From a virus, in IMG/VR virus record IMGVR_UViG_3300030117_001273, positions 1-49,931 of that record: 49,931 nucleotides of DNA, one strand, 5' to 3'. Below the pieces are notes generated by a model that was given only the letters and a program-made list of their open reading frames with translations, had not been told where the DNA came from and did no database searches. Numbering within the stretch: the stretch's first letter is position 1; every line of letters begins with the position of its first letter. The position numbers and the translations under genes are program-made. Shown here one piece after another: positions 39,901 to 47,492 of the stretch.

Positions 39901-41727
39901 TTCTGATACTTCACCATAAAGTTCTTTGTATTTCATGCGTCTTTCAAATCTTTCTTGCACTAATTTTGCTTCTCGTTCACCATATATTCTTCTATACTTT
40001 TCTTTAGCTATGGCTTCTTCACGTAGAATAAAATCTTGAGCAATTGAATCAGATTTGTGTAACTCTAGATAATTAGTAATATATTTTAAAGATTGATCTG
40101 CTGTTTTATTAGTAGCTTTTTGAATTTTAGATTGTAAATATTTTGCAAATAATACAACTGTATTAGCTGTGGCTACAGGAGCATTTGCTTTACTTTCTTT
40201 GTAACCCGGAATTTTAGATAAAATATCATCATAGCCTTCTATAATAGCTTGAGTTATACCTTTTCTTTGTCTAGGGTCTAAGCTATATTCACTAAGTAAC
40301 ATGATTTCACCATCTATATTCTTTAAAAAATCATCTTTTTGTTTTTTATTAAATATATTAGGTTTTATTTCATTTTCTAAATTATCTTCTACATATTGTT
40401 TTCTTCTAATCTCTGAGTTTTCAACTGTTTTTTTAGCTTGTAAATAATCATTGTAGTTTGGACTTTTTATTAATTCTCCAAATGCACTACCCCCTGTTCT
40501 AAACCCCTCTCTTCTTTGTACAGCATGTTGTACTTCATGTAAAAGAGTGCTTATTATAGATTCTCTTTTTTTAACAGGATCTAAAATGTCCTTAAACGTA
40601 TGTAAATTAATTGTTATGGAGTCATCAACTTTTCTTGATAAATCAAAACCTACTGTAGGAGAATAACTAACAGTATATTCGCCTTTAAATTTTTTATTCG
40701 CATCGTCTATAAAGTTAACAGGTACATTTCTTAAAGCACTGAATACACTTATTCCTGATACGTCAGGACTAGTAACTTTTACATTTTCAAAATACTCTTT
40801 GTATAAATTATCAAACTTTAACACTTTAGATAAAGAATAACTTTCTCCTACTTCAGGCTTAAAATTTTTTACAAATTTTGCATTCCTATCATCTATTTCA
40901 TATCTTAGTTTACCATCTTGTCCTCTATATACACCTGTTTCTTGAAACAATTCTTCAGGTGTTGTATTTCCTTTTGCCTCTAACTCCTCAAACAATTTAG
41001 CTTGTTTTTTTCCTGTAGCAGTATTCATTCCTGCCATAGTAGGGTTTATTTTAGGTGCGTTGATTATTTCGTCTGCAGGTATAAAGCTAGGTATATTTGT
41101 AGTTACTGCTTTTTCTTTGTCTAGTAGTTTTTTTGTTTGGTCAAGTTCATCTACAGGTTTAGTTGCACCTGCAGTTTCTAATGCTAACCCACCATCAGGA
41201 GGTGGCATCTTATCAAAGAAATCAGTAACTCCTTTTTTCAAAGGTGCAAATACTTTTTTTAATGTTTTAACAGGAGCAAGAAAAGCACCTGTTGGTGACA
41301 ATATCTCTCCTATTAGCTGATCTACATTATCAGGTGTAGATTCTATACCTGTTGTTTTTGTGAACCATTTGTCAAAGGCTTCTCTTCCAACTTCTTTTTC
41401 TGCTTTTTGCAAAACATCTTTTAACATCATAGCAGTTGGATTATCTGAATATTTAGCTACACCACTAGCAACTGCAGAACTTAACGTAACAAGATCTGAA
41501 GGTATAGCTAATGTACCTGTTAATAAACCTGTTCCTGTAGCTTTTGCTTTGTCTATTATCTCTTCTTTAGTTCTAAACTGAGGTAATAAATTTTTCTTTA
41601 CGTTTTCAAGTGTAAATACTTCAGACATAGGTACAGGTTTCTTTTTACCTGACTTATAGTCCTCTAATATATTTTTTGTATCAGGAAATAATTCATCAGT
41701 TTGATTATTTAAATCTTCATTGAGCAT
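36961..41727 (-). CDS. Large polyvalent protein with HEVQH metallopeptidase-like motif
   Basis: A 1588-residue multidomain protein between portal and scaffold genes. The N-terminal 200 residues have hydrophobic stretches (ATGTGLLTGTLAIPSDLV). Residues 391-411 contain LLHEVQHAVQRREGF, an HExxH zinc-protease motif (His397, Glu398, His401) in the setting found in large polyvalent phage proteins. Around 1110-1140 lies DDIPARLSEGEFVFPADVVR, a conserved marine-phage domain. GG motifs flank it (MAKGGDMKKQ, NQGGIVKAQTG), and the C terminus is basic (KRKTKPKKMKRGGLASR). It may be a virion protein injected with DNA; function is inferred. Confidence 0.6.
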   Translation of the reverse strand: MLNEDLNNQTDELFPDTKNILEDYKSGKKKPVPMSEVFTLENVKKNLLPQFRTKEEIIDKAKATGTGLLTGTLAIPSDLVTLSSAVASGVAKYSDNPTAMMLKDVLQKAEKEVGREAFDKWFTKTTGIESTPDNVDQLIGEILSPTGAFLAPVKTLKKVFAPLKKGVTDFFDKMPPPDGGLALETAGATKPVDELDQTKKLLDKEKAVTTNIPSFIPADEIINAPKINPTMAGMNTATGKKQAKLFEELEAKGNTTPEELFQETGVYRGQDGKLRYEIDDRNAKFVKNFKPEVGESYSLSKVLKFDNLYKEYFENVKVTSPDVSGISVFSALRNVPVNFIDDANKKFKGEYTVSYSPTVGFDLSRKVDDSITINLHTFKDILDPVKKRESIISTLLHEVQHAVQRREGFRTGGSAFGELIKSPNYNDYLQAKKTVENSEIRRKQYVEDNLENEIKPNIFNKKQKDDFLKNIDGEIMLLSEYSLDPRQRKGITQAIIEGYDDILSKIPGYKESKANAPVATANTVVLFAKYLQSKIQKATNKTADQSLKYITNYLELHKSDSIAQDFILREEAIAKEKYRRIYGEREAKLVQERFERRMKYKELYGEVSELDMRLETDFIKGEDSDLGQMGGFKKGQIETETDNINNVSQSVDIKETTNLHDDLNTEELIAGYIIEPRLVKADGTNAPSTKTAVSRAELATRLQSDNAFQKASNKALDDKGYGDTVPIFRVITNKQDTMNLNNEQLVSGLLDKNKILKLHEYLTAGKRTIDDKSYLLKYNVPRNNVLGYLPAYKDKIKRNINKKIKEKGIGQKKISGFETVTNPSEFTKTLMNAQDEIIADVGNIKPEVFTTEGFGAKGEPFNLNVMNRMFIDEIIKGNINKPKDLMTYKPGFSFTKDVKRIEDIVPPIKDKNSQRYIDEVKNFFNIKKVDKSEIFNQEQFFEAMGEEGARLEYPQINDLLFKYEDRNNRRALETAFADPDYTQYKEVLDANLLRMYPDGKIPLQRITNYAEVMNQGAKKKIEKRTFDIEDIAFAGNDAERELIVNLNGDLRSFSLAKETPKDTKNMAKGGDMKKQMELFQEGGLKDEGGTVDPVSGNDVPPGSTQEEVRDDIPARLSEGEFVFPADVVRYIGLEKLMQMRQKAKAGLARMEEMGQMGNSEEATIPDDAPFTIEDLDMEEETEYNQGGIVKAQTGTYVAPGTGVIQPQTPNMPTTGISSYTAPPIPPVTPAPIGGFTPQFYNQQDVKGTAPSFETLVGRTPGQYDEFREYVNEAGMRLQIPFKDGQPIYPIPEGYTFVDPEEEKVVDPKVTDVKPQTTRVTDVPDSGDDSDPPTTSAVDLTGAPLSYQSMFNMDKLDTALKDIAFGQLNLFDPKGAISRGVRGQVDINNVNLMSQKDLLTKYKTKNNLGIDYNLVNLDPVERDKLANSMVERSKIVTNVLTDPQGKALTVDDLVDKAKGFGMDVNKKDLNVKGTNILSKDKITNLAKNVVSKDIERKEEKAKGRAQVIATGRGTDQVDADKGFDFSAGITEDVGQVPEEDDDYSSDDFSGFEGFDPSSDMDESFSFKQGGLAKRKTKPKKMKRGGLASR
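38176..38204 (-). promoter_or_regulatory. Perfect-consensus promoter inside the 1588-aa gene
   Basis: On the minus strand TTGACA (38199-38204), exactly 17 bp and TATAAT (38176-38181) match all 12 consensus bases, although the DNA encodes LDMEEETEYN. A transcript from about 38169 would cover the last 400 codons of this gene and the scaffold and capsid genes. Confidence 0.5.
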
Positions 41728-41932
41728 TCTTTAACACTTCATCCCTGAGTAGTTTAAGTTTCTTCAACGATGCTACTGCACCTTGAGCACGATACATAAT
41801 TGTATCATTATCTGCCTGTTCTAATATTTTATATTGATTTTCAATAAGAGCATCAATGTAATTATTAAATGCCTCCCATTGGAGGTTGTTGCTGACCATC
41901 GCCTTCAACTTGCTGAGTATTTGCTTGTCCAT
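41717..41932 (-). CDS. Conserved small helical protein after portal
   Basis: A 71-residue helical protein. The C-terminal half (YRAQGAVASLKKLKLLRDEV) has the QGAVxxLxxLxxLRDEV pattern of small proteins often found beside marine phage portal genes. The function is not known; a packaging or connector accessory is plausible. It overlaps the end of the portal gene by 68 bases in another frame and the next gene by 11 bases. Such long overlaps are unusual, but the recognisable pattern supports it. Confidence 0.6.
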   Translation of the reverse strand: MDKQILSKLKAMVSNNLQWEAFNNYIDALIENQYKILEQADNDTIMYRAQGAVASLKKLKLLRDEVLKNAQ

Positions 41933-44003
41933 CTTGAGGTGTTCCTGTAAATCCTTGTTCTCCCGGAATAGGTGCTTGTCCTGTTCCTATTGTTCCACCA
42001 CCTGCTCCTGTTGGGTCACTAGGATCTGTACCTGCAGGTGGAGATTGTTGAGCAGAAGGACCTGCAAAGTTTTTCATTAACTCTGCTTGTACTGCTGCTT
42101 CATCCATATTGTTGGTAACTTTTTCAGGGTCTAGCTCCATAGACTTTGCTATCTCACGAATAATATATTGAAACTTAGCAAATGGTGCTAGTGAAGGATT
42201 AGAAGATACTTGTAAGAATTGCATAAGTCTTTGTGACCTAACTTCATTAGCCATAAGACTTTCTGTTCCTCTTGCCTTAACTTCCAAGTCTCCTTTTATA
42301 TCAGGATTAAAATCAAATTGCATATTAAATCTAAAGAACCCTTCTGCTAAAGGTTTAAGTAAATAATCATCTACGTTCTTTATAACTGTTTTAATATTTC
42401 CTGATGCTGCGTTCATAAGCATAGATATACCTGAAGCAGTTCTACCTACACCTGTTACACCTGTTTGACCATGTGCAAATGATGGCATACCTGTACTCTC
42501 ATCTGCCAACTGTCTTGCTTTGTCAAATAGTTGTAAATTTTCATTGGATACGTTTGGAAACTTCGTGCCAAAGATTGCTTGACCCGGAGCACCCCCCTGT
42601 CTTCTAAATACTTTACCCGGATATACAGATAAGTCCTGTCCCGGAACTAAATTAGTTTCGTCTACCTCTATGAGTAGGTTTCCTGATAGAACTGCATTAT
42701 CAACTGCCATTCTCATAAAACCGTTCATAAGTGTTTGAGTATCATCCATGTTTTCTGCTAAACCAACACCAAAGAATGAATATGGATTTAATTCATATGG
42801 AACTGCCATGTAAGGTATCTTAGCAGGTTTAAATGGATTGAGAACCATTCTTAAAACTTTACCATTTGAAATCCATATGTTTGCTTGTAACTCATCAAAG
42901 TCTTCTAGCTCTTTAGGTATGTCAACTTCATTTTCAATAAGTATAGATGTATCACACATACCCCAATACTCAAGTACTTCAAATCTGTAAACATCATGTT
43001 CAGGAGCATAATCTGCTAGGTCATCTTCCCAATATTTTTTAACGTAAGATTCCCCTGACTCAATAACTTCATCAATTACATTGTCTCTAAAGTAAGGTCT
43101 CTTTTTTAAAGAACGAAGTTGTGATCTAGACATTTTATGTCTTTCAATAACATATTGTGCTTCATCCATATTGTCTGCATCAGGGTCAGGATAAAAATTC
43201 CAAACAGATACATGTGATGTAGAAGGAACAGTTTTAAATATAGGACTATAGTCTCCTTCATCGTTCCAATTAGGATACTCTTTGTCCATAGCAAAAGGAC
43301 CTTTCATAACACCTGTTCCAAATAAAGACATTTCAAAAGCTGTGCTTCTTAATTGTTTACTAGCTCCTGACTCTTGTAATTGGTCAAGTATTTTGTGTTC
43401 CATATTTTTAGCTGCGATCATGGCAGGACTAAACGTTATAGCAGTAGGTGTCTTACCTGTACCCTCTTCTAGATTTTCTATGTCACCTAATTTGTCTTTG
43501 AGAGGTCCTAGTCTATCTACTAGGGTTTGTTGGGTCGCACCTTTTGGAAAATCTTTACCATCACCTTCGTAACCATACGGAGAAATTTCTTCATTATTAT
43601 TCTGCAACTCTTCAGGCTTTTTTGGATCAAAGTTAACATTTTTAGCCACACCTTCTGGTAAAACTGTTGGCTCAACGCTAATAGGAAATTTGTTACCTGC
43701 AAATAAAACGTCAACAATTTGTCCATAAGCTGCAAGTGTTTTAGTTTTTGTAACTTTAATAAAAACCCTTGACTTCTCTGCTTCAGTAAATTTAACATCA
43801 TTTGAGTATACTCCTCTATAATTCGTGTATGAACGTAACCAACGTTCCTCGTCAGTTCTTCTATAATCTTCTGCTCTATTGTACTTATCATATATAAATC
43901 TTACAATACCATCAGCACCCTTATCAGGCTCATTAGACTCACTTACATCGTCTAATGCTATTGCTTCATCTTCAATCATAATTTCATTGTTTTCTTCTGC
44001 CAT
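41865..44003 (-). CDS. Portal (head-tail connector) protein
   Basis: The portal ring at the single packaging vertex, through which DNA enters and leaves. I set the start at ATG 44003, two bases after the terminase stop; ATG 44024 would add seven residues. The N terminus is acidic. The core carries YDKYNRAEDYRRTDEERWL, VDVLFAGNKFPISVEP, VSVWNFYPDPDADNMDEAQY and PYELNPYSFFGVGLAE, all portal-like. The C-terminal 80 residues are Gln/Pro/Gly-rich and likely disordered. Length (712 residues) suits podophage portals. Position directly after the large terminase confirms the call. Confidence 0.88.
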   Translation of the reverse strand: MAEENNEIMIEDEAIALDDVSESNEPDKGADGIVRFIYDKYNRAEDYRRTDEERWLRSYTNYRGVYSNDVKFTEAEKSRVFIKVTKTKTLAAYGQIVDVLFAGNKFPISVEPTVLPEGVAKNVNFDPKKPEELQNNNEEISPYGYEGDGKDFPKGATQQTLVDRLGPLKDKLGDIENLEEGTGKTPTAITFSPAMIAAKNMEHKILDQLQESGASKQLRSTAFEMSLFGTGVMKGPFAMDKEYPNWNDEGDYSPIFKTVPSTSHVSVWNFYPDPDADNMDEAQYVIERHKMSRSQLRSLKKRPYFRDNVIDEVIESGESYVKKYWEDDLADYAPEHDVYRFEVLEYWGMCDTSILIENEVDIPKELEDFDELQANIWISNGKVLRMVLNPFKPAKIPYMAVPYELNPYSFFGVGLAENMDDTQTLMNGFMRMAVDNAVLSGNLLIEVDETNLVPGQDLSVYPGKVFRRQGGAPGQAIFGTKFPNVSNENLQLFDKARQLADESTGMPSFAHGQTGVTGVGRTASGISMLMNAASGNIKTVIKNVDDYLLKPLAEGFFRFNMQFDFNPDIKGDLEVKARGTESLMANEVRSQRLMQFLQVSSNPSLAPFAKFQYIIREIAKSMELDPEKVTNNMDEAAVQAELMKNFAGPSAQQSPPAGTDPSDPTGAGGGTIGTGQAPIPGEQGFTGTPQDGQANTQQVEGDGQQQPPMGGI

Positions 44004-44004
44004 A

Positions 44005-45558
44005 TTAATATCCAAAGGTTGCATCTGCTACAGGCATACCTTGAGAAGGTCTACCCATAGGATCATAGTCAAATATACTAAATCTAGGTCTTGACATAAT
44101 GCCATATCTTAATGCATCATAGATATGGTCTTCTGCTCTTGTATCTACATCTTCAGGATTTCTCTTATCCAAAGGTATTGCAGGTATTTGAGACACACTA
44201 TTAGTACAAGTATTAAAGAACACTAATCTTGGTTGTTCTGTAAATTCATCTATTTGAAGTCTTCTATGTATTTCATTCTTACCTGAAACACGACTTCCTT
44301 TACTTCTATCTGATGGTCTAAAACGACATCCTCTTTGTATCATCTGTTCTGCCAAAGAAGGACCAGTATCACCACGTTTATGCCAAAGAGAGCTATCCAA
44401 AACACCATACTTAATATTTCCATCATCGGCTTCTAGCTCTAATATCATATCTGCCAAATCTGTGGCAAGGACTTTAGAAACGTATAACTCTCTATATACA
44501 ATAAGTTGCTCATCTGGACTAACAGCAAACCACAACACAGCACTATAAGAGCCATAACCATAATCGCAAGAACGAAACTTAACCCAATTTCTTGGAATGT
44601 GAAAAGGTTCAATAGCGTGAATATCCCTATTAAACTCAGTGAAAGCAGCACCTTCTTTAATATCCCAATCACCTTCAAGCAACTGTTTACGTTGTTGTTC
44701 AGGTAAGGAAAGAAGCATCGCTTCGTAGTCTCCCTGAGATGACAAGTATGGATTGTCAGATAATCTAGCAGGTATGAATCTTCTTTGAAATAATGCTTGA
44801 CCTGCTTTTTCGTGTTTACTAGGATATTGTAAAACCTGTCCTGTCTCAATGTTTGTGGCATCAAAAGTCTTTCCATATGGTGCAGGGTCAATAAACATTT
44901 TTTTGACCCACTGATGTCCCGGACCTCCGGGGTTCGTTGTTGCTCTCATATAGACAGGTAAATCAGGAGCAGTAGAACGAAGTCTTGACCTCATGTAGTT
45001 CCACGAGTAGGGTGTTGCCCATTGTGTTAGCTCATCAAAGCCTATCCAACTAAACGCTAAACCTTGATATCTTAGAACGTCATCATCTCTGTCTAGATAA
45101 GACATCCATAGTCTTGCACCTGATGGTGCTTCCCATTGCATCTTTCTTTCCGACCACTTGATACCCTTCCATATTTGAGGATACAATTCTTTTGACTTAA
45201 ATATAAGTTCTCTTAATTCTTCTGTTGTATGTCTAAGTAGCAATCCACTAAAAGAGGGATGTCCCATATATCTTAGGGGGTCTGCTAACATTGCATACGA
45301 TTTACCACCACCTGCAGAACCACCATATAATACTTCTCGTTCTGACGCTGCTAAGAACTCTGTTTGAGGACCATCATTAGGTTTAAAGATAATGTTATGT
45401 TCTTCAACAGGTATCTGTTCAACATCATCAACTACTTTAATTTTAGGCTTTTGCTCCTGTCCTACCTTCTTCAATCTCTTCTGCTTTTTGGATTGCTTTC
45501 TTGGCATACTCGGACCATTTTCTAAGAGTTCTAGCTTTGTTCTTACGTTGTCGTTCAT
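44005..45558 (-). CDS. terL: Terminase large subunit
   Basis: The ATP-driven DNA packaging motor and nuclease. Walker A is GGSAGGGKS (79-87) and Walker B with catalytic acid is WIGFDE (Asp175, Glu176). TTNPGGPGH is the coupling motif. The RNase H-like nuclease has Asp332 in SCDYGYG, Asp in VLDSSLW and the last acid in DHIYDALRY. The ATG at 45558 makes a 116-base overlap with the preceding gene; ATG 45507 or a later start is possible, because the first 45 residues are a basic linker. Together with two upstream HTH proteins it forms the packaging unit. Confidence 0.92.
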   Translation of the reverse strand: MNDNVRTKLELLENGPSMPRKQSKKQKRLKKVGQEQKPKIKVVDDVEQIPVEEHNIIFKPNDGPQTEFLAASEREVLYGGSAGGGKSYAMLADPLRYMGHPSFSGLLLRHTTEELRELIFKSKELYPQIWKGIKWSERKMQWEAPSGARLWMSYLDRDDDVLRYQGLAFSWIGFDELTQWATPYSWNYMRSRLRSTAPDLPVYMRATTNPGGPGHQWVKKMFIDPAPYGKTFDATNIETGQVLQYPSKHEKAGQALFQRRFIPARLSDNPYLSSQGDYEAMLLSLPEQQRKQLLEGDWDIKEGAAFTEFNRDIHAIEPFHIPRNWVKFRSCDYGYGSYSAVLWFAVSPDEQLIVYRELYVSKVLATDLADMILELEADDGNIKYGVLDSSLWHKRGDTGPSLAEQMIQRGCRFRPSDRSKGSRVSGKNEIHRRLQIDEFTEQPRLVFFNTCTNSVSQIPAIPLDKRNPEDVDTRAEDHIYDALRYGIMSRPRFSIFDYDPMGRPSQGMPVADATFGY

Positions 45559-45844
45559 GCATTAATCTTTTTCTTAATCCTACGTGGGATATATCTCTTC
45601 CTGTTTTTTTAGTTAGCCACTGTGCTACTTGTCTATAGGAATACTGATTTACATATTTTCTAGCTAACTCTATAGCTTCTAATTCATACGGTATTGGATC
45701 AAGTAGCTCATTATCATTTTCATTTACTTTATAACCAAAAGGCACAGTTCTTGCTATGCGAGGTATCTGTGACCATTCTTTTTGTTCTTCATCTTTTAAA
45801 TCTGTGGGTTGTGGTAACTTCCACTTACCTAAACTTCTATCCAT
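45443..45844 (-). CDS. HTH packaging-associated protein
   Basis: A 133-residue protein between small and large terminase. The middle (RTVPFGYKVNENDNELLDPI) and the helix-turn-helix-like NQYSYRQVAQWLTKKTGRDI are a conserved pair in marine phages. The C terminus is a basic helix. It probably binds DNA, perhaps as a second recognition factor for packaging. It overlaps the large terminase start by up to 116 bases and the small terminase by 8 bases. The function is inferred from fold and place. Confidence 0.65.
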   Translation of the reverse strand: MDRSLGKWKLPQPTDLKDEEQKEWSQIPRIARTVPFGYKVNENDNELLDPIPYELEAIELARKYVNQYSYRQVAQWLTKKTGRDISHVGLRKRLMHERQRKNKARTLRKWSEYAKKAIQKAEEIEEGRTGAKA

Positions 45845-46274
45845 TGTCCTTCTTTGGTGGTAATATCATAACACCACCTGATGCCTCTACCTGAACTTTC
45901 TCTGTTTTGGTTAACCCTACTCTATCAAGTAATTCTTTAGCAGCAGATAGCCTGTCTCTTAATCCGAGTTGTGTAGGGTCATCAACTCCACTAACCATAG
46001 CTACTGCTGCCTTCGGAGCATTCCTACTCATGAATATTTGAGTAGCTTCCATAATTTCATCTTTCATTGATGCAACAATAGAGGAAGTTGCAGAGTGCTC
46101 AGAATAACCTGCTAATAGTTTAGCTTGTACAACATCACCATTAGCTTCATCAAATAAAACTTCTAAAAACTTTTTTTGTCTATCTGTTAATTCTCTTTTT
46201 TTCAATGTGGTATTCCTTGTATTAAAACTCTGTCTATAAGACGTTTTGCTCTGTTGGGTGTCTGTTTGTACCAA
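45837..46274 (-). CDS. terS: Terminase small subunit
   Basis: A 145-residue DNA-recognition subunit. The core ELTDRQKKFLEVLFDEANGD, then LAGYSEHSATS, is the small-terminase helix-turn-helix, in which the motif DxxxAxxxAGYS is typical. A helical oligomerisation region follows (LRDRLSAAKELLDRVGLTK). The N-terminal 25 residues are polar and probably flexible. It marks phage DNA for the large subunit. The gene overlaps lysozyme by 73 bases, so the true start may be one of the later codons. Confidence 0.8.
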   Translation of the reverse strand: MVQTDTQQSKTSYRQSFNTRNTTLKKRELTDRQKKFLEVLFDEANGDVVQAKLLAGYSEHSATSSIVASMKDEIMEATQIFMSRNAPKAAVAMVSGVDDPTQLGLRDRLSAAKELLDRVGLTKTEKVQVEASGGVMILPPKKDNG

Positions 46275-46657
46275 CGTGAGTCTTCCATCTGATTTGCCAT
46301 CTCTTGATAGTCTTCCTTCTCTACGGCAGCAATCATCTTCTTAAATTTACTTAAACGAGGTTTGCCAAGTTGAAATGACATATTGATTAGTACGTGTTGT
46401 ATTTCGTCAGGTAGTTTATCAAAAGCACTAAATATAGTTTGGCAGTCTTGTATTGCAACTTGCACATCATTTAAAAACCAATCTTGTACTTGTTGTTCAG
46501 GTACAGGATATCCTATAGGTTTACCATAGTAATCTGCATCCCATTCTGTTATAAGATGTCCAATCCCCCCGGTCAAATGATTTTCTGAGCAATGGTACAA
46601 TTCATACTTTACACCCTCATCTGCTTCAATTTCTTCTCTGAGTGTACTGATGTTCAT
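46202..46657 (-). CDS. Endolysin, T4-type lysozyme (GH24)
   Basis: A 151-residue muramidase that cleaves the glycan chain of peptidoglycan at lysis. It aligns with T4 lysozyme: Glu14 in DEG equals Glu11, Thr29 equals Thr26, and GGIGHL follows. Asp20 of T4 is replaced by Cys23, giving the E-8-C-5-T form that is known to be active in other phage lysozymes. C-terminal elements such as LINMSFQLGKPRLSKFKKM and DSRWYKQTPNRAKRL match the family. No signal sequence is present, so the 3TM holin at 47053 probably releases it. A perfect promoter lies upstream. Confidence 0.9.
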   Translation of the reverse strand: MNISTLREEIEADEGVKYELYHCSENHLTGGIGHLITEWDADYYGKPIGYPVPEQQVQDWFLNDVQVAIQDCQTIFSAFDKLPDEIQHVLINMSFQLGKPRLSKFKKMIAAVEKEDYQEMANQMEDSRWYKQTPNRAKRLIDRVLIQGIPH

Positions 46658-46779
46658 CGCCTAAGTCCTAGCTCTAGTTGTTTTTTACGTATCTCTTTGA
46701 CATGTAAGTGCCAAAAATAATTACCTATTTTACATATTATACTTGATAATTTTAAAAATGTCAATGCTTTTATACTCAT
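46654..46779 (-). CDS. 41-aa basic amphipathic peptide
   Basis: The frame starts at ATG 46779 behind TAGGAATAAC and ends in TGA 46654-46656, overlapping the lysozyme ATG as ATGA. The product (FLKLSSIICKIGNYFWH, then KEIRKKQLELGLRR) has a hydrophobic first half and a basic second half. Ribosome site and stop-start overlap suggest translation. A perfect promoter is embedded in it, so some of its sequence may be kept for that reason. The function is unknown. Confidence 0.5.
   Translation of the reverse strand: MSIKALTFLKLSSIICKIGNYFWHLHVKEIRKKQLELGLRR
46736..46764 (-). promoter_or_regulatory. Perfect-consensus promoter for the lysozyme-terminase-portal operon
   Basis: On the minus strand TTGACA (46759-46764), exactly 17 bp and TATAAT (46736-46741) match all 12 consensus bases. 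Transcription would begin near 46729, about 70 bases before the lysozyme start, and could read through terminase and portal. The element lies inside the 41-codon gene at 46654-46779. Confidence 0.75.
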
Positions 46780-46786
46780 GTTATTC

Positions 46787-47053
46787 CTATTGATAATATG
46801 GAGTGACTGTGGAATTAGGATCTTCTATACCTTCAACTGCTAACACTTCAGGTATATAATGTTTTAACATATTTTCTATTCCCATTTTTAATGTTTGTGT
46901 TGACATGGCACATCCACTACAAGCACCACTTAAAAATATTGTAGCTACACCATCTTTAAATGATTGTAACTTAACGTGACCACCATGCATCTGAACGCTA
47001 GGTAGTATATAGTCTTCTATTATTTTATTTATTGCAGATACTGTGTCTTGCAT
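46787..47053 (-). CDS. NifU-like Fe-S cluster scaffold protein
   Basis: An 88-residue single NifU C-terminal domain, the part that holds a labile Fe-S cluster and passes it to target proteins. The helix-strand pattern IIEDYILPSVQMHGGHVKLQ and the CxxC in SGACSGCAMS (Cys45, Cys48) are the family core. Host Nfu proteins usually carry an extra domain, so this is the minimal form. It may help mature Fe-S enzymes in the infected cell. The gene overlaps the holin gene stop-to-start and precedes lysozyme. Confidence 0.88.
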   Translation of the reverse strand: MQDTVSAINKIIEDYILPSVQMHGGHVKLQSFKDGVATIFLSGACSGCAMSTQTLKMGIENMLKHYIPEVLAVEGIEDPNSTVTPYYQ

Positions 47054-47445
47054 TATCTCTTCTTTAACATCTTTGCTGCTTGACCTACACCTTTAATACC
47101 AAAGGATGCAGATATAGCTATATATAATAGGTACTGATACCAATCAGGCAAAGTTGCTAGTATTTCAAAACCACTTTTAACGTATTCTCTCATTCCGGGA
47201 ATGAAGACTAAAATTGCAGGAGCTAATAACACAACTAACGCAAATTCGTCTTTCCAAGAATCCACTGTTGCATCTGCCATCTTACCTTCCCACTCAACCT
47301 GACCTGTTGCAACCTTTTCAGCAACAGTAGCACGAGCTTTTGCCTCTGCAACTTTAGCTTGTCCATCAGCTTTTGTTTTTTCTATTTTGTTTTGAAACCA
47401 TGTTCCTGCGAGGTTTGCTATTGGTCCTATCAACGCTTGTATCAC
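47053..47445 (-). CDS. 3TM-type holin
   Basis: A 130-residue membrane protein like the GTA_holin_3TM family, which forms lesions in the inner membrane so that lysozyme reaches peptidoglycan. DSWKDEF before the first strong transmembrane helix (68-84) is the family hallmark. A second helix is at 103-120, and a hydrophobic start (residues 2-17) gives the third. An Ala/Lys helix links them. The GTG start at 47445 has CAGGAGAG upstream. Lysozyme lies two genes downstream, consistent with a lysis cassette. Confidence 0.75.
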   Translation of the reverse strand: MIQALIGPIANLAGTWFQNKIEKTKADGQAKVAEAKARATVAEKVATGQVEWEGKMADATVDSWKDEFALVVLLAPAILVFIPGMREYVKSGFEILATLPDWYQYLLYIAISASFGIKGVGQAAKMLKKR

Positions 47446-47492
47446 TGTTTATTCTCTCCTGTAATTTTTTTGTTCTTTCTATTTCTTTATTT

